A stretch of DNA of 64,000 bases from Eonycteris spelaea (lineage: Eukaryota > Chordata > Mammalia > Chiroptera > Pteropodidae), in contig PUFA01000313.1 of the NCBI GenBank assembly GCA_003508835.1, positions 62,001 to 126,000 of the forward strand. Direction: 5' to 3'. Position numbers and translations under genes: made by a program. The notes below the pieces were generated by a model, which saw nothing but the letters and a program-made list of their open reading frames with translations, did no database searches and was not told the origin of the DNA. Position 1 is the stretch's first letter. Each line of letters opens with the position of its first letter. Shown piece by piece: positions 33,440 to 44,232 of the stretch.

Positions 33440-35524
33440 TTTTTTTTTTATGTTCAACAGCTTTGTTGTGGCAAAACTGACATACATTAAAGGGAACATA
33501 TTTTAAATGCACAATTTGATGAGTTTTGACATAAGTATATATAAATACAATCAAGATAATGAACATATTAATCACCCCTCAATTATTCCTCATATCCCTT
33601 TGATATGTTTACCTCTAGCCCAACTCTGACCCTGCCTGGTTCCCAGACAATCACTGACCAACCTGCTTTCTGTCAGCATAGGTAAGTTTGCATGTTCTAG
33701 AATTTTACATAAATGGAATCATGTGTTACATACTATTTTTGGTATAGTTTCTATTATTCAGCATAATTATTCATGTTGTTGTATATAGCAAAAGTCCATT
33801 GCTTTTCATTGATGAGTAGTATAGCAATGCATAGATAGATACATGACAATGTGTTTATTCATTGACCCTGTTGATATATATTAGGTTGTTTCCAATTTTT
33901 TACTATTACAGATAATGCTGCTATGAACATTCTTGTACAACTCTGTTTGTGGACTTATGTTGCTTTTCTTGGTTAGATAGCTAGAAGAGAAATTTATGGC
34001 TCATGTGCTGAGTGCATATTTGACTTTTTAAAAAAACTGCTAAACTATTTTTGCAAAGTGGCTGTACAATTTTACATTGTCACTGGTAGTATATGAGATT
34101 TCCCCTTGTTCCACATCCTCACCAACACCTACCTGCGATATGTCTTTTTCAAATTCTATACACACTAGTGGCAATGTAGGAATATTGCAATGGGTTTTTG
34201 TTTTACATGACCCTAATGACAAATTATGTTGAATATCTTTCCATGTGCATATTTATTATCTGTATATCTTCTATACTGATGTGTCTGTTCAAAGTTTTGC
34301 CCATTTTAATTAGGTTGTTCATATTCTAATCACTATTTGTATAATAAGATATGAATATTTTGTTGGTAAAGTTTTTTGCAAATATTTTCTCCCATTTGAG
34401 GATTTGCTTTTTAATTTTCATTACCATGTCTTTTGAAGATAAAACATATTTTGAAGATAAAAAAATTTCTAATGTATTTTTTAATAATTTTTTTAATAAA
34501 AGTTTGTGTTTTGTGTTGGATTTAAGAAATCTTTGGCACAAACTAACTATAATTTTCTACTAGATATTTTATTGTGTTAGCTCTTATTTATAGATATATG
34601 AATCATTTTGATTTAACTTAGTACATGCTGTGAAGTAAGGGTTGAGGTTCATGCATTTTTCATATGACAAATTGTCCCAGTATCCTTTTTTGAAAATATT
34701 AATTTTTCCCGCCTGAATTATTTTGGCATCTTTGTTGAAAATTAATTCACCATGTATGTGTAAGTCTACTTCTGGGCTCTCTATTTTGTTCCATTGATCT
34801 ACATATCAGTCTTTATGCCAATACTACATTGCCTTGATTACTGTAACTTTGTAATAAATTTTGCAGCCAGATATTGTGAGTTCTTGAATTTTTTATTTTC
34901 AAAATTATTTTCACTATTCTAGGTCCTGTAAATTTTCATACAAATTTCAGAATCAGCTATCCAATTAAAAAGAACTGTGCTTGGATTTTGGATTTTGGAT
35001 TTTGGTTGGGATTGTGTTAAATCTGTAGATCAATTTGGGGAAAACTGACATCCTAAAATCACTGTCTTTTCAATTCATGAACACAACCTATCTCCCCATT
35101 TGTTTAGGTCTTATTTAATTTATTTCATCATCATTTTGTAGTCTTTAGTGTAAAGGTCTTCCATATATTTTGTCAAATTCATCCATAAGTATTTAATACT
35201 TTTGTACTATTGTCAGTGGTCTACTTTTTAAATATCAATTTCTGATTGTTCATTCTTAGTATATACAAATGCAATTGATTTTTGTTTATTGACCATTCAT
35301 TCTACAACCTTGTTAAACTTACTTATTTTTCTAGTAGTTTTGTTTTGCTTATTCAATAGGATTTACTATAAAGATTATTATGTTATCTGAAAATAAAGAC
35401 AGTTGTACTTCTTCCTTTCAAGTCATTATCCCTTTTATTTAATTTTTTTCTGGCCTGATTCTATAGCCAAAACTCCTAGAATTGGTTAGAGTAAACATTC
35501 ATGTTTTTTTTTTAATCTGACCTT
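33440..35524 (-). mobile_element. Long L1, antisense, 3' UTR and ORF2 (first part)
   Basis: Opens with a T run (reversed poly(A)) at 33440-33449, then the reversed 3' UTR (AACTGACATACATTAAAGGG). It reads inward through GATAATGCTGCTATGAACAT, CATCCTCACCAACACCTACC, GGCATCTTTGTTGAAAATTA, GTTCCATTGATCTACATATC and CAGGTCCTGTAAATTTTC-like blocks into ORF2. Heavily mutated; no frame beyond 71 codons. It resumes after an inserted repeat at 36116. Confidence 0.85.
34980..35006. repeat. (GGATTTT)3 tandem heptamer
   Basis: Three direct copies of GGATTTT inside the antisense L1, expanded from the usual single or double copy there. Confidence 0.8.
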
Positions 35525-35572
35525 ATAGTTAACTGTAATAGTCAGGGATTACAAGAGAAACAGAACCATAGG

Positions 35573-35573
<1 letters not shown>

Positions 35574-35622
<49 letters not shown>
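35574..35622. repeat. (GT)n microsatellite
   Basis: Near-perfect GT run of about 24 units, followed directly by a GA run. Confidence 0.95.

Positions 35623-35643
<21 letters not shown>
35623..35643. repeat. (GA)n microsatellite
   Basis: AGAGAG run of about 10 units, then TAGCTCTCTCTATA, which can pair with it. Confidence 0.9.
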
Positions 35644-35685
35644 TAGCTCTCTCTATATAGGTATACATATGGATATAGACATCTG

Positions 35686-35711
35686 CGTGTGTGTGTGTGT
35701 GTGTGTGTGTA
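35686..35711. repeat. Second (GT)n microsatellite
   Basis: GCGTGTGTGT run of about 12 units, starting with a CG. Confidence 0.9.
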
Positions 35712-35715
35712 CACA

Positions 35716-35738
35716 GAGGGAGAAAGGGAAGGAGGGAG

Positions 35739-35787
<49 letters not shown>
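35716..35787. repeat. Purine tract ending in (GA)n
   Basis: GGGAGAAAGGGAAGGAGGGA then a GA run of more than 20 units. Confidence 0.95.
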
Positions 35788-35789
<2 letters not shown>

Positions 35790-36115
35790 ATTTAAAATAA
35801 TTGTCTCATGAAATTGTAGGGGTAGGCAAGTCCAAAATCAGCAGGGCAGGCCAGTAGTTTAAAAATGTAGCAAGAGTTGTTGTTTCAGCTTGAGTTTGAG
35901 CGCAGTAAGGAGACAGAATGCCTCTTCCTTGGGGGACCTTAGTCTTTTTAACCTTGAGGACTTCAGCTGATTGGATGAGATCTATCACACTATTCTTCTC
36001 AAAGTCTACTAATTTAAATGCCAATCACATCTTTAAAAAATACTTTCACAGTGACATATAGACTAGTGAGTGACTAAACAATTGGGCACCACAGACTAGC
36101 TAAGTTGACACATAA

Positions 36116-36660
36116 TAGAGCATTCAGCCTTTGTCTTTAAACATAATATTAGTTGTAAGTTTTTCATAGACACTGTTTATCTGATTGAAGAAGTTCTTAT
36201 CAAGTTCCTTCAAGTTTGCTCAGAGTTTGTTTTGAGAATGTATGTTTGATTTTCTATATGGTTTTATAAACCTTTTTACATGATTATATGTTTTTTCTTC
36301 TTCAGTTTGTAAATATGGTGATTTATATAAACTGATTTTCAAATATTCAGCAAACCTCATAATCCTGGGATAAACCATTTTTGTTCATAATGCATTATCC
36401 TTTTTATATACTAGTGGATTTCATTTGCTAAACATTGTCAAATAGTTTTCTATGTTGCTAAGTGATATTTGTAGTTTTCTTACCTTTTAATATCCTTTTT
36501 CTAGTTTCGATAACAAGTTAATGTTGTCATCAAAGAACATGTTAGTGAATATTCTTTTCTCTTTAACTTCCAGGCAATATTTTTCTAGAATTGGTATTAT
36601 TTTTCATTAACTATTAGGTAGGATTCCCCAATGAAGCTATATGTGCCTGGTGTTTTCTTT
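36116..36660 (-). mobile_element. Long L1, antisense, ORF2 (second part)
   Basis: CATTCAGCCTTTGTCTTTAA, TTAGTTGTAAGTTTTTCATA, CATAATCCTGGGATAAACCA and GGTAGGATTCCCCAATGAAG continue the reversed ORF2 from 35524. The 35525-36115 repeat therefore landed inside this L1. Confidence 0.8.
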
Positions 36661-36664
36661 CTAT

Positions 36665-36960
36665 TTTTTAAAAATACTTTATTTTTAGAGCAGTTTTAGG
36701 TTTATAACAAAATTGAGAGGAAGGTACAGAGATTTTTCCATATATGCCCTACCTCCATAAATGCATAGCCTTCCCTATCATGCCATCACTCACCAGAATG
36801 GTATACACACACAGAGACACATACATTTTTTTTTAACCAAGGATAAACCTACCATTGGCAATGTACTATTCTGTGAATACACACCATTGAACATATGCCA
36901 AATCTCAAAGAACTTTACAGAACTAAGAGTAAAGTTTAATGTATGTAAATTTTGAAAGCT
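36665..36960 (-). mobile_element. L1 3' end fragment, antisense
   Basis: TTTTAGAGCAGTTTTAGGTT, GAGAGGAAGGTACAGAGATT and ATGCCATCACTCACCAGAAT match the reversed 3' UTR of old L1 (MB/MC-like). A separate copy from the one on its left. Confidence 0.7.
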
Positions 36961-37439
36961 GTTTAGGAGGTTTTATGGTTCCAAAATGAAATGCATAATG
37001 TGACAATATAGTGAAGCTGTATTACAAATATATGAAGCAACATCACAGAAGAGGGTGGTTGGAAGAATAAGCTAAATAACTTTGGAAATGAATGGATTCT
37101 ATAAGACAAAAGGCAAAAGGAACTGTACATAAGAACAACACTCTATTTGATAAAGTTGGTTCCTATGCTGGTATGCATAGCAATTCTGAAACCACTTTAC
37201 ATGTGTAATAGAGTTGAACAATTAAATTGATTGATGGTTGATGGTAGGAGCCAGGTTTCTCAATGTTGGAGTAAGAAAGTTACAGATAAGCAATGGAGGG
37301 GGGCTGGAATGATCCATGTGATAAAATATTAGAGTTGGATGCATCAATACGAACTCATGTTTAGCTTAATATAGATACAGATGGTTACATATAGAAATAT
37401 TTATAGATATGTGTATATACATGATTTACACAGTATACA
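36961..37439. other. Unassigned, possibly upstream part of the next repeat
   Basis: AAGCTGTATTACAAATATAT and neighbours loosely suggest the same ancient repeat that is clearer from 37440. No gene. Confidence 0.35.
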
Positions 37440-38248
37440 CAGTTATAGCTTCTTGTTTTGTCAGATGAAGGTCTTAGGAGCAAGGACATCTCAGTAGCAA
37501 TGAGCACATCTAGTGCTTAGATCTTGTTTCTGATACTGTCTCCCCCCCGCCAAAGAAAAGGGGAGCCAAGTTTCCTTAGAGAAATGGCTGTTTCTAAGAC
37601 TGGTGCAGGGAATATACAAGGAGAACCTGGGGCATCTTACAGTGGCAAAAAAAAAGGTGCTAAAAAAACTCCACAATGAATGATGGGAGTATGTAAAACA
37701 GACACAGGCACCAACTGAAATGGCCAAAGCTGAAATAATCTGAGAAACTAAATAAATTACCATTGCATTATAACTCTAAATATAAAGTAAACATCCATGA
37801 GTCCATACTTCTATAACTTGATGGTTGAATAAAGAAATTTGGGGAAGAATAGACAAATATCTCATGCAGAAGAATTTCAAAAAAAATATGTAGATGATCC
37901 ACCCTGAAGGATTTGGCCATAACTTCATACTTCTTAAGTGTGAGTTGTACACAGTGACTTTCTTCAAAGATTGTATCATTTAAAGGAAGAAAAAATGGAG
38001 TAATTTTACAATGGAGAAAACTCACAAATACGGCCTCAGCCAGGTGATCAAGGTTAACATCAACAGTAGTAAGTCATGTTGCTAGTGTGTACCCATGATA
38101 TGATGTGATGAAAATGGCACTTTACCTCTGCGGTCGAATCTCAAAAATCTCATTACTTAAGTTTAATCATGAGGAAACAGTCAGACAAATACAAATTGAA
38201 GGACATTTTACAAAGTACCTAACCATTACCCATTAAAACTTTAAAGGT
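37440..38248 (+). mobile_element. Ancient mammal-wide repeat (L1-3'-end-like), left part
   Basis: TAGAGAAATGGCTGTTTCTA, GAAATAATCTGAGAAACTAA, CCTCAGCCAGGTGATCAAGG, GATGTGATGAAAATGGCACT, TTTAATCATGAGGAAACAGT and GAAGGACATTTTACAAAGTA follow a remembered mammalian consensus in order. I think it is an L1M 3' region, but do not name the subfamily. It is cut by the BTF3 retrocopy at 38249 and resumes at 39257. Confidence 0.6.
38235..38248 (+). repeat. Target-site duplication, left copy
   Basis: AAAACTTTAAAGGT matches AAAACTTTAGAGAT at 39253-39266 in 12 of 14 positions. Together they bracket the BTF3 retrocopy. Confidence 0.7.
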
Positions 38249-39256
38249 GTTCTAGCCACCATCTTGTGCCCCCACAAGTGTGTCCTCTTATTCTCAGCTG
38301 TTCTACCCAAGACCTCCTGAGTGCCAGCCCTAGTCCCATGTGCAGCCTGTTTCCTCGCCAACAAGATGAAAAAAAAAAAAAAAACAACTATCACGAACCA
38401 GGAGAAACTCGCCAAACTGCAGGCACAAGTGTGCATTGGTAAGAAAGGAACTGCTTGCAGAAAGAAGGCAGTTCGCAGAATAACAAAAAAATAAATAAAT
38501 TCAGTTCTCTTTAAAGACATTAAGAGTAAGCAGCATCTCTGGTATTTAAGAGGTGAGTGTGTTCACAAACCAAAGAATAGTGATCCACTTTCACAACCCT
38601 AAAGCTAAGGCATCTCTCTCTGGCAGAGAACACTTTCACAGTCACCGGCCATGCTGAGACAAAGCAGCTGACAGAAATGCTACCCGGTATCTTAAACCAG
38701 CTCAGTGCAGACAGTCTGATGAGTGCAAGGAGACTGGCTTTGCCCAAACAATCAATGGATGTAAAAGCATCACTTGCTACCAGAGAGGTTGCTGATGATG
38801 AAGTTCCAGATCTCATGGAGAATTTTGATGAGGCTTCCAAGAATGAAGCAAACTGAATTGAGTCAACTTCTGAAGAAAATAAAACTTGAAGAATTTACTG
38901 GGAGCTGCTACTTTATATTTGACTGCTTTCTAAAATTGTGTTCATGGATCTGATAAAATCTGGATCTCTAATATTTTTAAGCTCAAGCCCTTTGGACACT
39001 GCAGCTCTTTTTAATTTTTGCTTGTACACAAATCATTCTTTGCAACTAATTAAGTTGAAGCAGCCTGGGAATAAAGTTTGAAACAAAGGTTAATAAAGTT
39101 TGTGCCTAGTATGCAGTTTTATTATTTTATTTCCTTGACAATGATTTGTACACAGAAAGTAGAGTTGTTTGTAGAAAGCTAATCATGATATGGCTCATAA
39201 TCCTTGGAATTTGATTAAATATTTAGCATGATAGCATAATGTAAAAAAAAAAAAAA
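38249..39256 (+). pseudogene. BTF3: Processed pseudogene of BTF3 (NAC beta subunit)
   Basis: Intronless copy of the mRNA for BTF3, the beta subunit of the nascent polypeptide-associated complex, which binds ribosomes and shields new chains. The parts are a 5' UTR-like leader, a coding-derived region 38366-38856, a 3' UTR with AATAAA words near 39071 and 39091, and an A14 tail at 39243-39256. The N-terminal block NQEKLAKLQAQV (38396-38431) and the C-terminal [12 protein letters not shown] plus TGA (38854-38856) are preserved. It is dead: an A16 run after the ATG adds about four codons, the normally conserved IGGKG has become IGKKG, and an in-frame TAA at 38492-38494 leaves only 42 codons, followed by frameshifts. 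The parent protein is about 162 residues. The closely related BTF3L4 is less likely from the 3' UTR wording. Confidence 0.93.
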
Positions 39257-39266
39257 CTTTAGAGAT
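39253..39266 (+). repeat. Target-site duplication, right copy
   Basis: AAAACTTTAGAGAT directly follows, and partly shares bases with, the A14 tail. It pairs with 38235-38248. Confidence 0.7.
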
Positions 39267-39436
39267 CATCAAAAACAAGAAAGTCAGAGAAAATGTCACA
39301 ACCTAGAGAAGCCTAAGTTGGCATGACCAGCAAATGTAATGTGGAATCCTGGACATTAGGGAAACCTGAGAAAATCTGAGTGAAGTAGCAACTTTATGTG
39401 ATGTATCAATGTTGCTTCATTAATTTTGACAAATAT
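39257..39436 (+). mobile_element. Ancient mammal-wide repeat, right part
   Basis: AGAGATCATCAAAAACAAGA, AAATGTCACAACCTAGAGAA and AATGTAATGTGGAATCCTGG continue the repeat that stops at 38248, as expected of an insertion between the two. Confidence 0.6.
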
Positions 39437-39439
39437 ACC

Positions 39440-39776
39440 ATACTAATGTAAACCCAGCAATCCCACTTCTGGGTATTATGCCAAGTGAATTAAGTAACTC
39501 ACAAAAAGACAAGTATTGCATGATTCCACTTACATGAGGTATCTAAAGTAATCAAACTAATAAAAACAGGAAGAAGAATGATGGTTGCCAGTGGCAGAAA
39601 GGGGAGGGTCAATGGAGTTGTTGCTCAATGGGCACAGGGTGTCAGCCCTGCAAGATGAAAAAGTAGTAGAGATCTACTGTACAGTAATGTACATATAGTT
39701 AACAGTGCTGTAAAGTACACTTACAATTGTTAAGATTATTTATATTGTGTTTTTACTACAATAAAGCAAATATGAT
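39440..39776 (+). mobile_element. L1 3' end, sense
   Basis: AACCCAGCAATCCCACTTCT, AAGTATTGCATGATTCCACT, GAAGAATGATGGTTGCCAGT, GTACATATAGTTAACAGTGC and CTACAATAAAGCAAA are L1 (MA/MB-like) 3' UTR. 5'-truncated, non-coding. Confidence 0.8.
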
Positions 39777-39894
39777 TTAATTCATTTTAACTTAAACATT
39801 TATACATGTGCATTCATTATTTTATAGGAGAAAGGGGTGATATGGTGTTATCAAAGTAAATAAAGAATAAGTCATATGAAATTGGTCACTCAAA
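39777..39894. other. Unassigned spacer
   Basis: No recognised feature. Confidence 0.35.
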
Positions 39895-40910
39895 ATTTAT
39901 TAACTTCCATATGAATCATATACCACATTAGGTTGTAGGTATAAAGGATGAAAGGCCTGGTAGCTACCCTGAGTGATTGTATTCTAGTGGAGAAGACAGA
40001 TAAGGAGCAAAGACAGTACCATGTGGCAAGTGCTGTGATAGATGGATGCAAGTTGCATTGGGAGTGAAGAGGAGAGCATCCCGAGCCAGACTTAAGGAAA
40101 ACTGTCCAGAGGAGGTGATGCTTGAGTTGAACCTTAAATGATGAGTGTTTTCAGCTTGAAAATAAAAGAAGGGAATGCCAAACATTGGGGACAGCATATG
40201 TGAAGACACAGAGGTGTAAAATACCATATAGATCAAATGACAACTGAAATATATGTCAGGGAGAGTGTAGAGCATGAGTCTAGAGATATGCAGGAAATGG
40301 GTGAATATGGAAAACTGAAAAAGATTGGTAATTTTTTTCTACTGCGATGAATTTTGAGGATGACAGATGAAAATTAAGATGACCTAGTTTGGAGAAGCAC
40401 TGATATAAAAATATCTGGAAAAATGACATATCTAAGAAGTCATAGTTATATGTCTTAGTAACCATGTAAATAGAATAATGTGCTGCCAAGCATAAGGTCA
40501 TAATAAGGATGTTTAATTTTACCTCTTGTGGTTGGACCTTAAAGTGTTTACTGAATATGAATGGGACTAAGGAATGAACCCAGAGGCACAAGGCAAGGGA
40601 AATTTTGTATTAAATAAATGGAAATGTGTTGAATGTCAAAAAGCCAATGGTGATTCTTGCTAGTTACCAGTGAGTATTTTGGATAGAAAAACAAAACAAA
40701 ACAAACAAAAGATGACAAAATGAAATCGAAGTAGAAAATATTGCGACAATCAAAAATGAAGACAAAATGATTACAATAGAAATTAAGATAGACAATGATT
40801 TTAAAATACTGTCTGGGAAAGTCAAGTAAGAGACAACAGGGATTCTAAGAGCTGAAAAACTTAATAGAATGTAAAGTTGGGAGTCATGGATAGATACATT
40901 AATTCTTTGT
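39895..40910 (-). mobile_element. L2 LINE, antisense
   Basis: GAGTGATTGTATTCTAGTGG, GAAGACAGATAAGGAGCAAA, TGTCCAGAGGAGGTGATGCT and GAGTTGAACCTTAAATGATG match the reversed L2 3' end well to about 40310. Beyond that (GTCATGGATAGATACATTAA) the match is faint. Two 103-codon minus-strand frames here are chance frames in dead L2. Confidence 0.7.
40685..40712. repeat. (AAAAC)n simple repeat
   Basis: AACAAAACAAAACAAACAAA within the L2 region. Confidence 0.8.
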
Positions 40911-41920
40911 GTAGAAATATGTAATTTACAAAGAGAGAAAACTGCCAGATATCAAAAAAAAGATAAATTTTCTAAGCTGGAAAAAAAGTAGATAAGGTTA
41001 TCAATATTATACCAGAATAGATAACCAGAAGGGTAAGGCAATGATGTTTAAAAGTGATTTCGTGATATGTGTTTTAAAAGCAGAATTACTTCCTTAAGGT
41101 GTAGAGTGGAAATAGTATTAGAATTATTAGATATACTCTATTGTAACAATTATTTTGAGCTTGATCAATATAATCTGTCATGGAGGGCAGAATATATGTC
41201 AGTGTATTTGAGTCAAACATATCACTAAATCGTTTTGAACATCATCGATCAAGATCTTTAGTTCGAAGTTTAAAAAAAAAATCTCTAAGCAAAGAGGATT
41301 TCAGTTGTTCAGTGTTGAAAAGAAAGCAAGTACAGAAGATAAATGTTGACACTGATTTTAAATGACAGAATACTACAAATAATAGATTTAATTACAATGC
41401 AAAAAGTGTTCAGTTTTATTTACTCTTCTCTAAAAATCAGTTTCTACCTTAAATTTAAGATTAAACAGAGTGAAATCTTACTTTAAATCATTATACAATA
41501 ATTTTGATGTTATATCTAACATTTTAAGGGCATAAGATTGAAGGGCATTTTGAGGATATAAGTGGATTTCTTACTGCTTAATAGCACTATGTAGGAAAAT
41601 AAAATGATTGAACTTAGATTAATAATGAAATATAGTAAAAGAGTTACATGTTTTTATTCTATGAAAAATTTTAGTCTTCAATATTTCAAAGGAAAATCAA
41701 TGAAAAGTTCATTTGAGGAGACAGATTAACCTGTTTATGGCATATATCTTTGTTCTTTTTAAGTGAATGACATAAAAATATTATCTGCCTTTGAAGTGTC
41801 CATGTTTTGATAAGTGGTTTTCAATGAAATATTTTGAACATCACTTTGTGGAAGTGGACATATAGAGCTGTACATTGTTGAATTTGTTTGATTCAGTATA
41901 TGTATGAATCAGATTAGTAT
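40911..41920. other. Unassigned AT-rich sequence
   Basis: About 1 kb with no recognised repeat or gene. ORF 41180-41365 (61 codons) is unsupported. Confidence 0.4.
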
Positions 41921-41924
41921 AGTC

Positions 41925-42140
41925 TATGCTACAGGAACAGATAAACCCTTAAATCTGAGTGACTTAACACAAGTTTATTTCTTGCTCATACTACAATTTA
42001 ATTCAGGTTAGGCAGCCCTCTTCTTTCACTGCACAATGTGGCCTCTAAGGTTGCGTTAACATGGAAAGAGAAATCTAGTTTTGCTTAAAGTCCATTAGGC
42101 CAGAATTATTTCTGTGGCCCCAAATTAAATATAAAAAGGC
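41925..42140 (-). mobile_element. LTR-like (MaLR-type) fragment, antisense
   Basis: TCTGAGTGACTTAACACAAG, TTTATTTCTTGCTCATACTA and CAATTTAATTCAGGTTAGGC resemble the reversed 3' part of a MaLR-type LTR (cttaaacaacaggtttattt pattern). Weak. Confidence 0.45.
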
Positions 42141-42990
42141 TGGAAATTGTAGTGGAGTTTATGAAATATTTGGTAAGTACTAACTCTCTCCAACTTTCAA
42201 GGTGTTATGTTCAATCCATGGAGACCAGACAGACCCCCATCAAAAATCAGTTTGCACGTCAAGACTAATGATGTCACCTACCTACTAACACAGGTGAAGA
42301 CATGTATTACTCCCATAACAAGGCTTCCGGAAAGAACAGGGCAAGCACCCAAGCAGGTCTGAAAATGGCTTGAGTGGCTTGAGAGAGAGAGAGTGACAAT
42401 GAGTGGCCCTGACTTTTCTTGTGTCAAGGGAGGGAACCAGTGTGCTTTCTCATCAGCTTGCCCAGGTATGGGGCAGAAAGAGAAGCAGGAGATGGGGCTT
42501 AAAACCATCAGCAAACAATATATATGGAGTAAGGCTCTTTATTACACAGGAGAATGAATTCTTTCATTACTTTTCTTGTCATTAATTTTAAACTAGTCTA
42601 AAAGTATACTTAAGTATATTTTATGTGCTGTGCAAGGCACTCTCAGCATGTGATTATCATTTGGATAAATTCTCTACATTTGAGTAATTCATATTTCATT
42701 CTTTCAGTTTCTGCCTTCTCTTATCCTTCTAAGCAAGAGCCATTAGTAGTTTCTATATACATGCAAGGTAATTTTCTAAACCAATCCTGACCAAGGCATA
42801 GAGTAGGTCAGATACTTCAGTCTACTATTTGGAGGAATTACAATTAGTCATCCTGTCATAGATCCAACATTCACTATGTCAGGAGCAACACTTGGTACCC
42901 ATATGTTCACTGAATCACAAAATTTCTCCATTTCCTACTTTCTCTCCTACTTCCTAAATTTTTGTGGTTTTGTTTTATCAATCTCTAGAG
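42141..42990. other. Unassigned sequence
   Basis: No named repeat. It is slightly more GC-rich at 42220-42500, with overlapping opposite-strand frames of 60-78 codons that show no domain. A short GA run lies at 42382-42393. Confidence 0.4.
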
Positions 42991-42999
42991 TTGCTCTCC

Positions 43000-43098
43000 T
43001 TTCATTTTTTCCTAGGCAACAGCAACAACCTCACGTCTCATCTTCCTGAATCCACTCTCACTCCTTGTCCAAGCCATTTTCTATATAGCTCACCTCTC
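43000..43098 (+). mobile_element. L2 LINE, sense, left part
   Basis: TCACTCCTTGTCCAAGCCAT matches 'accctggtccaagccacca' of L2. Continues at 43820 after two L1 insertions. Confidence 0.5.
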
Positions 43099-43103
43099 TA
43101 GCT

Positions 43104-43322
43104 TCATCTTTCTATTCAGTTACAATTGACATTCAATATTATATTAGTTTTAGGTGTGCATCATAGTAGTTAGACATTTATACATCGTACAAAATGATCC
43201 CTCTGATAAGTCTTGCATCCATCAGATATCATGTATAGTTATTACAGTATTATTGATTAAATTCCCTGTGCTGAGCTTTATATTCCCATGACTACTTTGT
43301 AACTGTCCATTTGTACTTCTTG
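43104..43322 (-). mobile_element. L1 3' end, antisense, first of two
   Basis: TTACAATTGACATTCAATAT, TTAGTTTTAGGTGTGCATCA and GTATAGTTATTACAGTATTA are the reversed 3' UTR of a bat-type L1. It stops at TTTGTACTTCTT, where a second L1 tail starts. Confidence 0.8.
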
Positions 43323-43324
43323 AA

Positions 43325-43815
43325 TTTTTAAAATTTTATATTTTTATTTTTTTTAGTTATAGTTGACATACAATATTATATTAATTTCAGGTGTACAACA
43401 CAGTAATTAGACATTTATGTAATTTGTGAAGTGATTGCCCCAATAAATCCAGTACCCATCTGACACCATAAATAGTTATTACAATATTATTGACTATATT
43501 CCTTAGACTATACTTTGCAATCATCCCTATGGCTATTTTGTAACTACCAATTTGTTCTTCTTAATCCCTTCCACTTTTTCACTCATCCCCACCACTCCCT
43601 TCCCATCTGGCAACCATTAAAATGTTCTCTGTATCTATGAGTTTGTTTCTGTTTTGTTTGTTTTGTTCTTTAGATTCCACATCTAAGTGAGATCATATGG
43701 CATTTGTCTGTCTGTCTTACCTCACTTAACATAATACCCTCTAGGTCCATCTATGTTGTTGCAGATGGCAAAATTTCATTTTTTTATGGCTGAGTAATAT
43801 TCTACCTCATCTTAT
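43325..43815 (-). mobile_element. L1 3' end, antisense, second of two
   Basis: A T-rich start (reversed tail), then TAGTTATAGTTGACATACAA, TTTCAGGTGTACAACACAGT, CAGTACCCATCTGACACCAT, AGATTCCACATCTAAGTGAG and GGCTGAGTAATATTCTACCT. It repeats and then extends past the L1 stretch of the first copy, with many differences between the two. Confidence 0.85.
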
Positions 43816-43819
43816 TCCA

Positions 43820-44232
43820 CGAACACTTTCATATCTTTTCCCAAGCCATGCTGCCCTTTCTCTAGTTCTCGAACACTCAGTATTCTCTCCCTCCTCAAGG
43901 CCTTTGTACATGTTATCCTCTCTTACTAGGATGCTCTTTTTTCCCTTTCTTCACTTGACAACTCTTATTCATCTATTAGTCTTAGCTCAAACACCATTTC
44001 TTTAAGGAAGTTTTCCTTGATATCTTTGTTACTGTAGTCAGTCCTCCTTCTTATAATCTCTTAATTACTCCCTCAACATTTTTTCATAGTACTTACATTG
44101 GATTATAGTTGTCTCTTTATTACTTGTCTGTATTCCATACTGTGAGCTACATGATGTGGGATTCTAGGCCTTTAGCTATTTTGTTTATCCTGTATCCTCA
44201 GAACCTAGACAGCGTCATAGGGTATACCTTAT
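43820..44232 (+). mobile_element. L2 LINE 3' end, sense
   Basis: CAAGGCCTTTGTACATGTTA, CTTAGCTCAAACACCATTTC, CTGTATTCCATACTGTGAGC and CCTGTATCCTCAGAACCTAG are the L2 3' end in order, ending near CGTCATAGGGTATACC. Confidence 0.85.

Larger units (their letters stand above)
35525..36115 (+). mobile_element. Mammal-wide interspersed repeat with expanded GT/GA tracts, inserted in L1
   Basis: Head: TAATAGTCAGGGATTACAAG, AGAAACAGAACCATAGGATG. Then come the GT and GA arrays (separate entries), then GTAGGGGTAGGCAAGTCCAA, CCTTGGGGGACCTTAGTCTT, TCAGCTGATTGGATGAGATC and TAGCTAAGTTGACACATAAT at the tail. This is a familiar placental repeat whose name I cannot give with certainty; the GT/TA run after the head is typical of the family. 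The 72-codon minus-strand frame at 35806-36024 lies in it. Confidence 0.65.

Noticed and set aside
35529..35800. Frames with histidine-threonine or cysteine-valine repeats
   Set aside because: Pure translation of the GT/GA microsatellites.
38233..38840. Minus-strand frames of 95 and 106 codons over the BTF3 copy
   Set aside because: Antisense shadows of a formerly coding sequence.
38366..38856. BTF3 as a functional gene
   Set aside because: In-frame TAA after 42 codons, later frameshifts, no introns, A tail and target duplications: a processed pseudogene.
39964..40591. Two adjacent 103-codon minus-strand frames
   Set aside because: They fall in a reversed L2. The wording matches non-coding L2 3' sequence, and they show no domain.
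43104..43815. Recent tandem duplication
   Set aside because: The two L1 3' ends differ at too many positions to be copies of each other made recently; independent insertions fit better.
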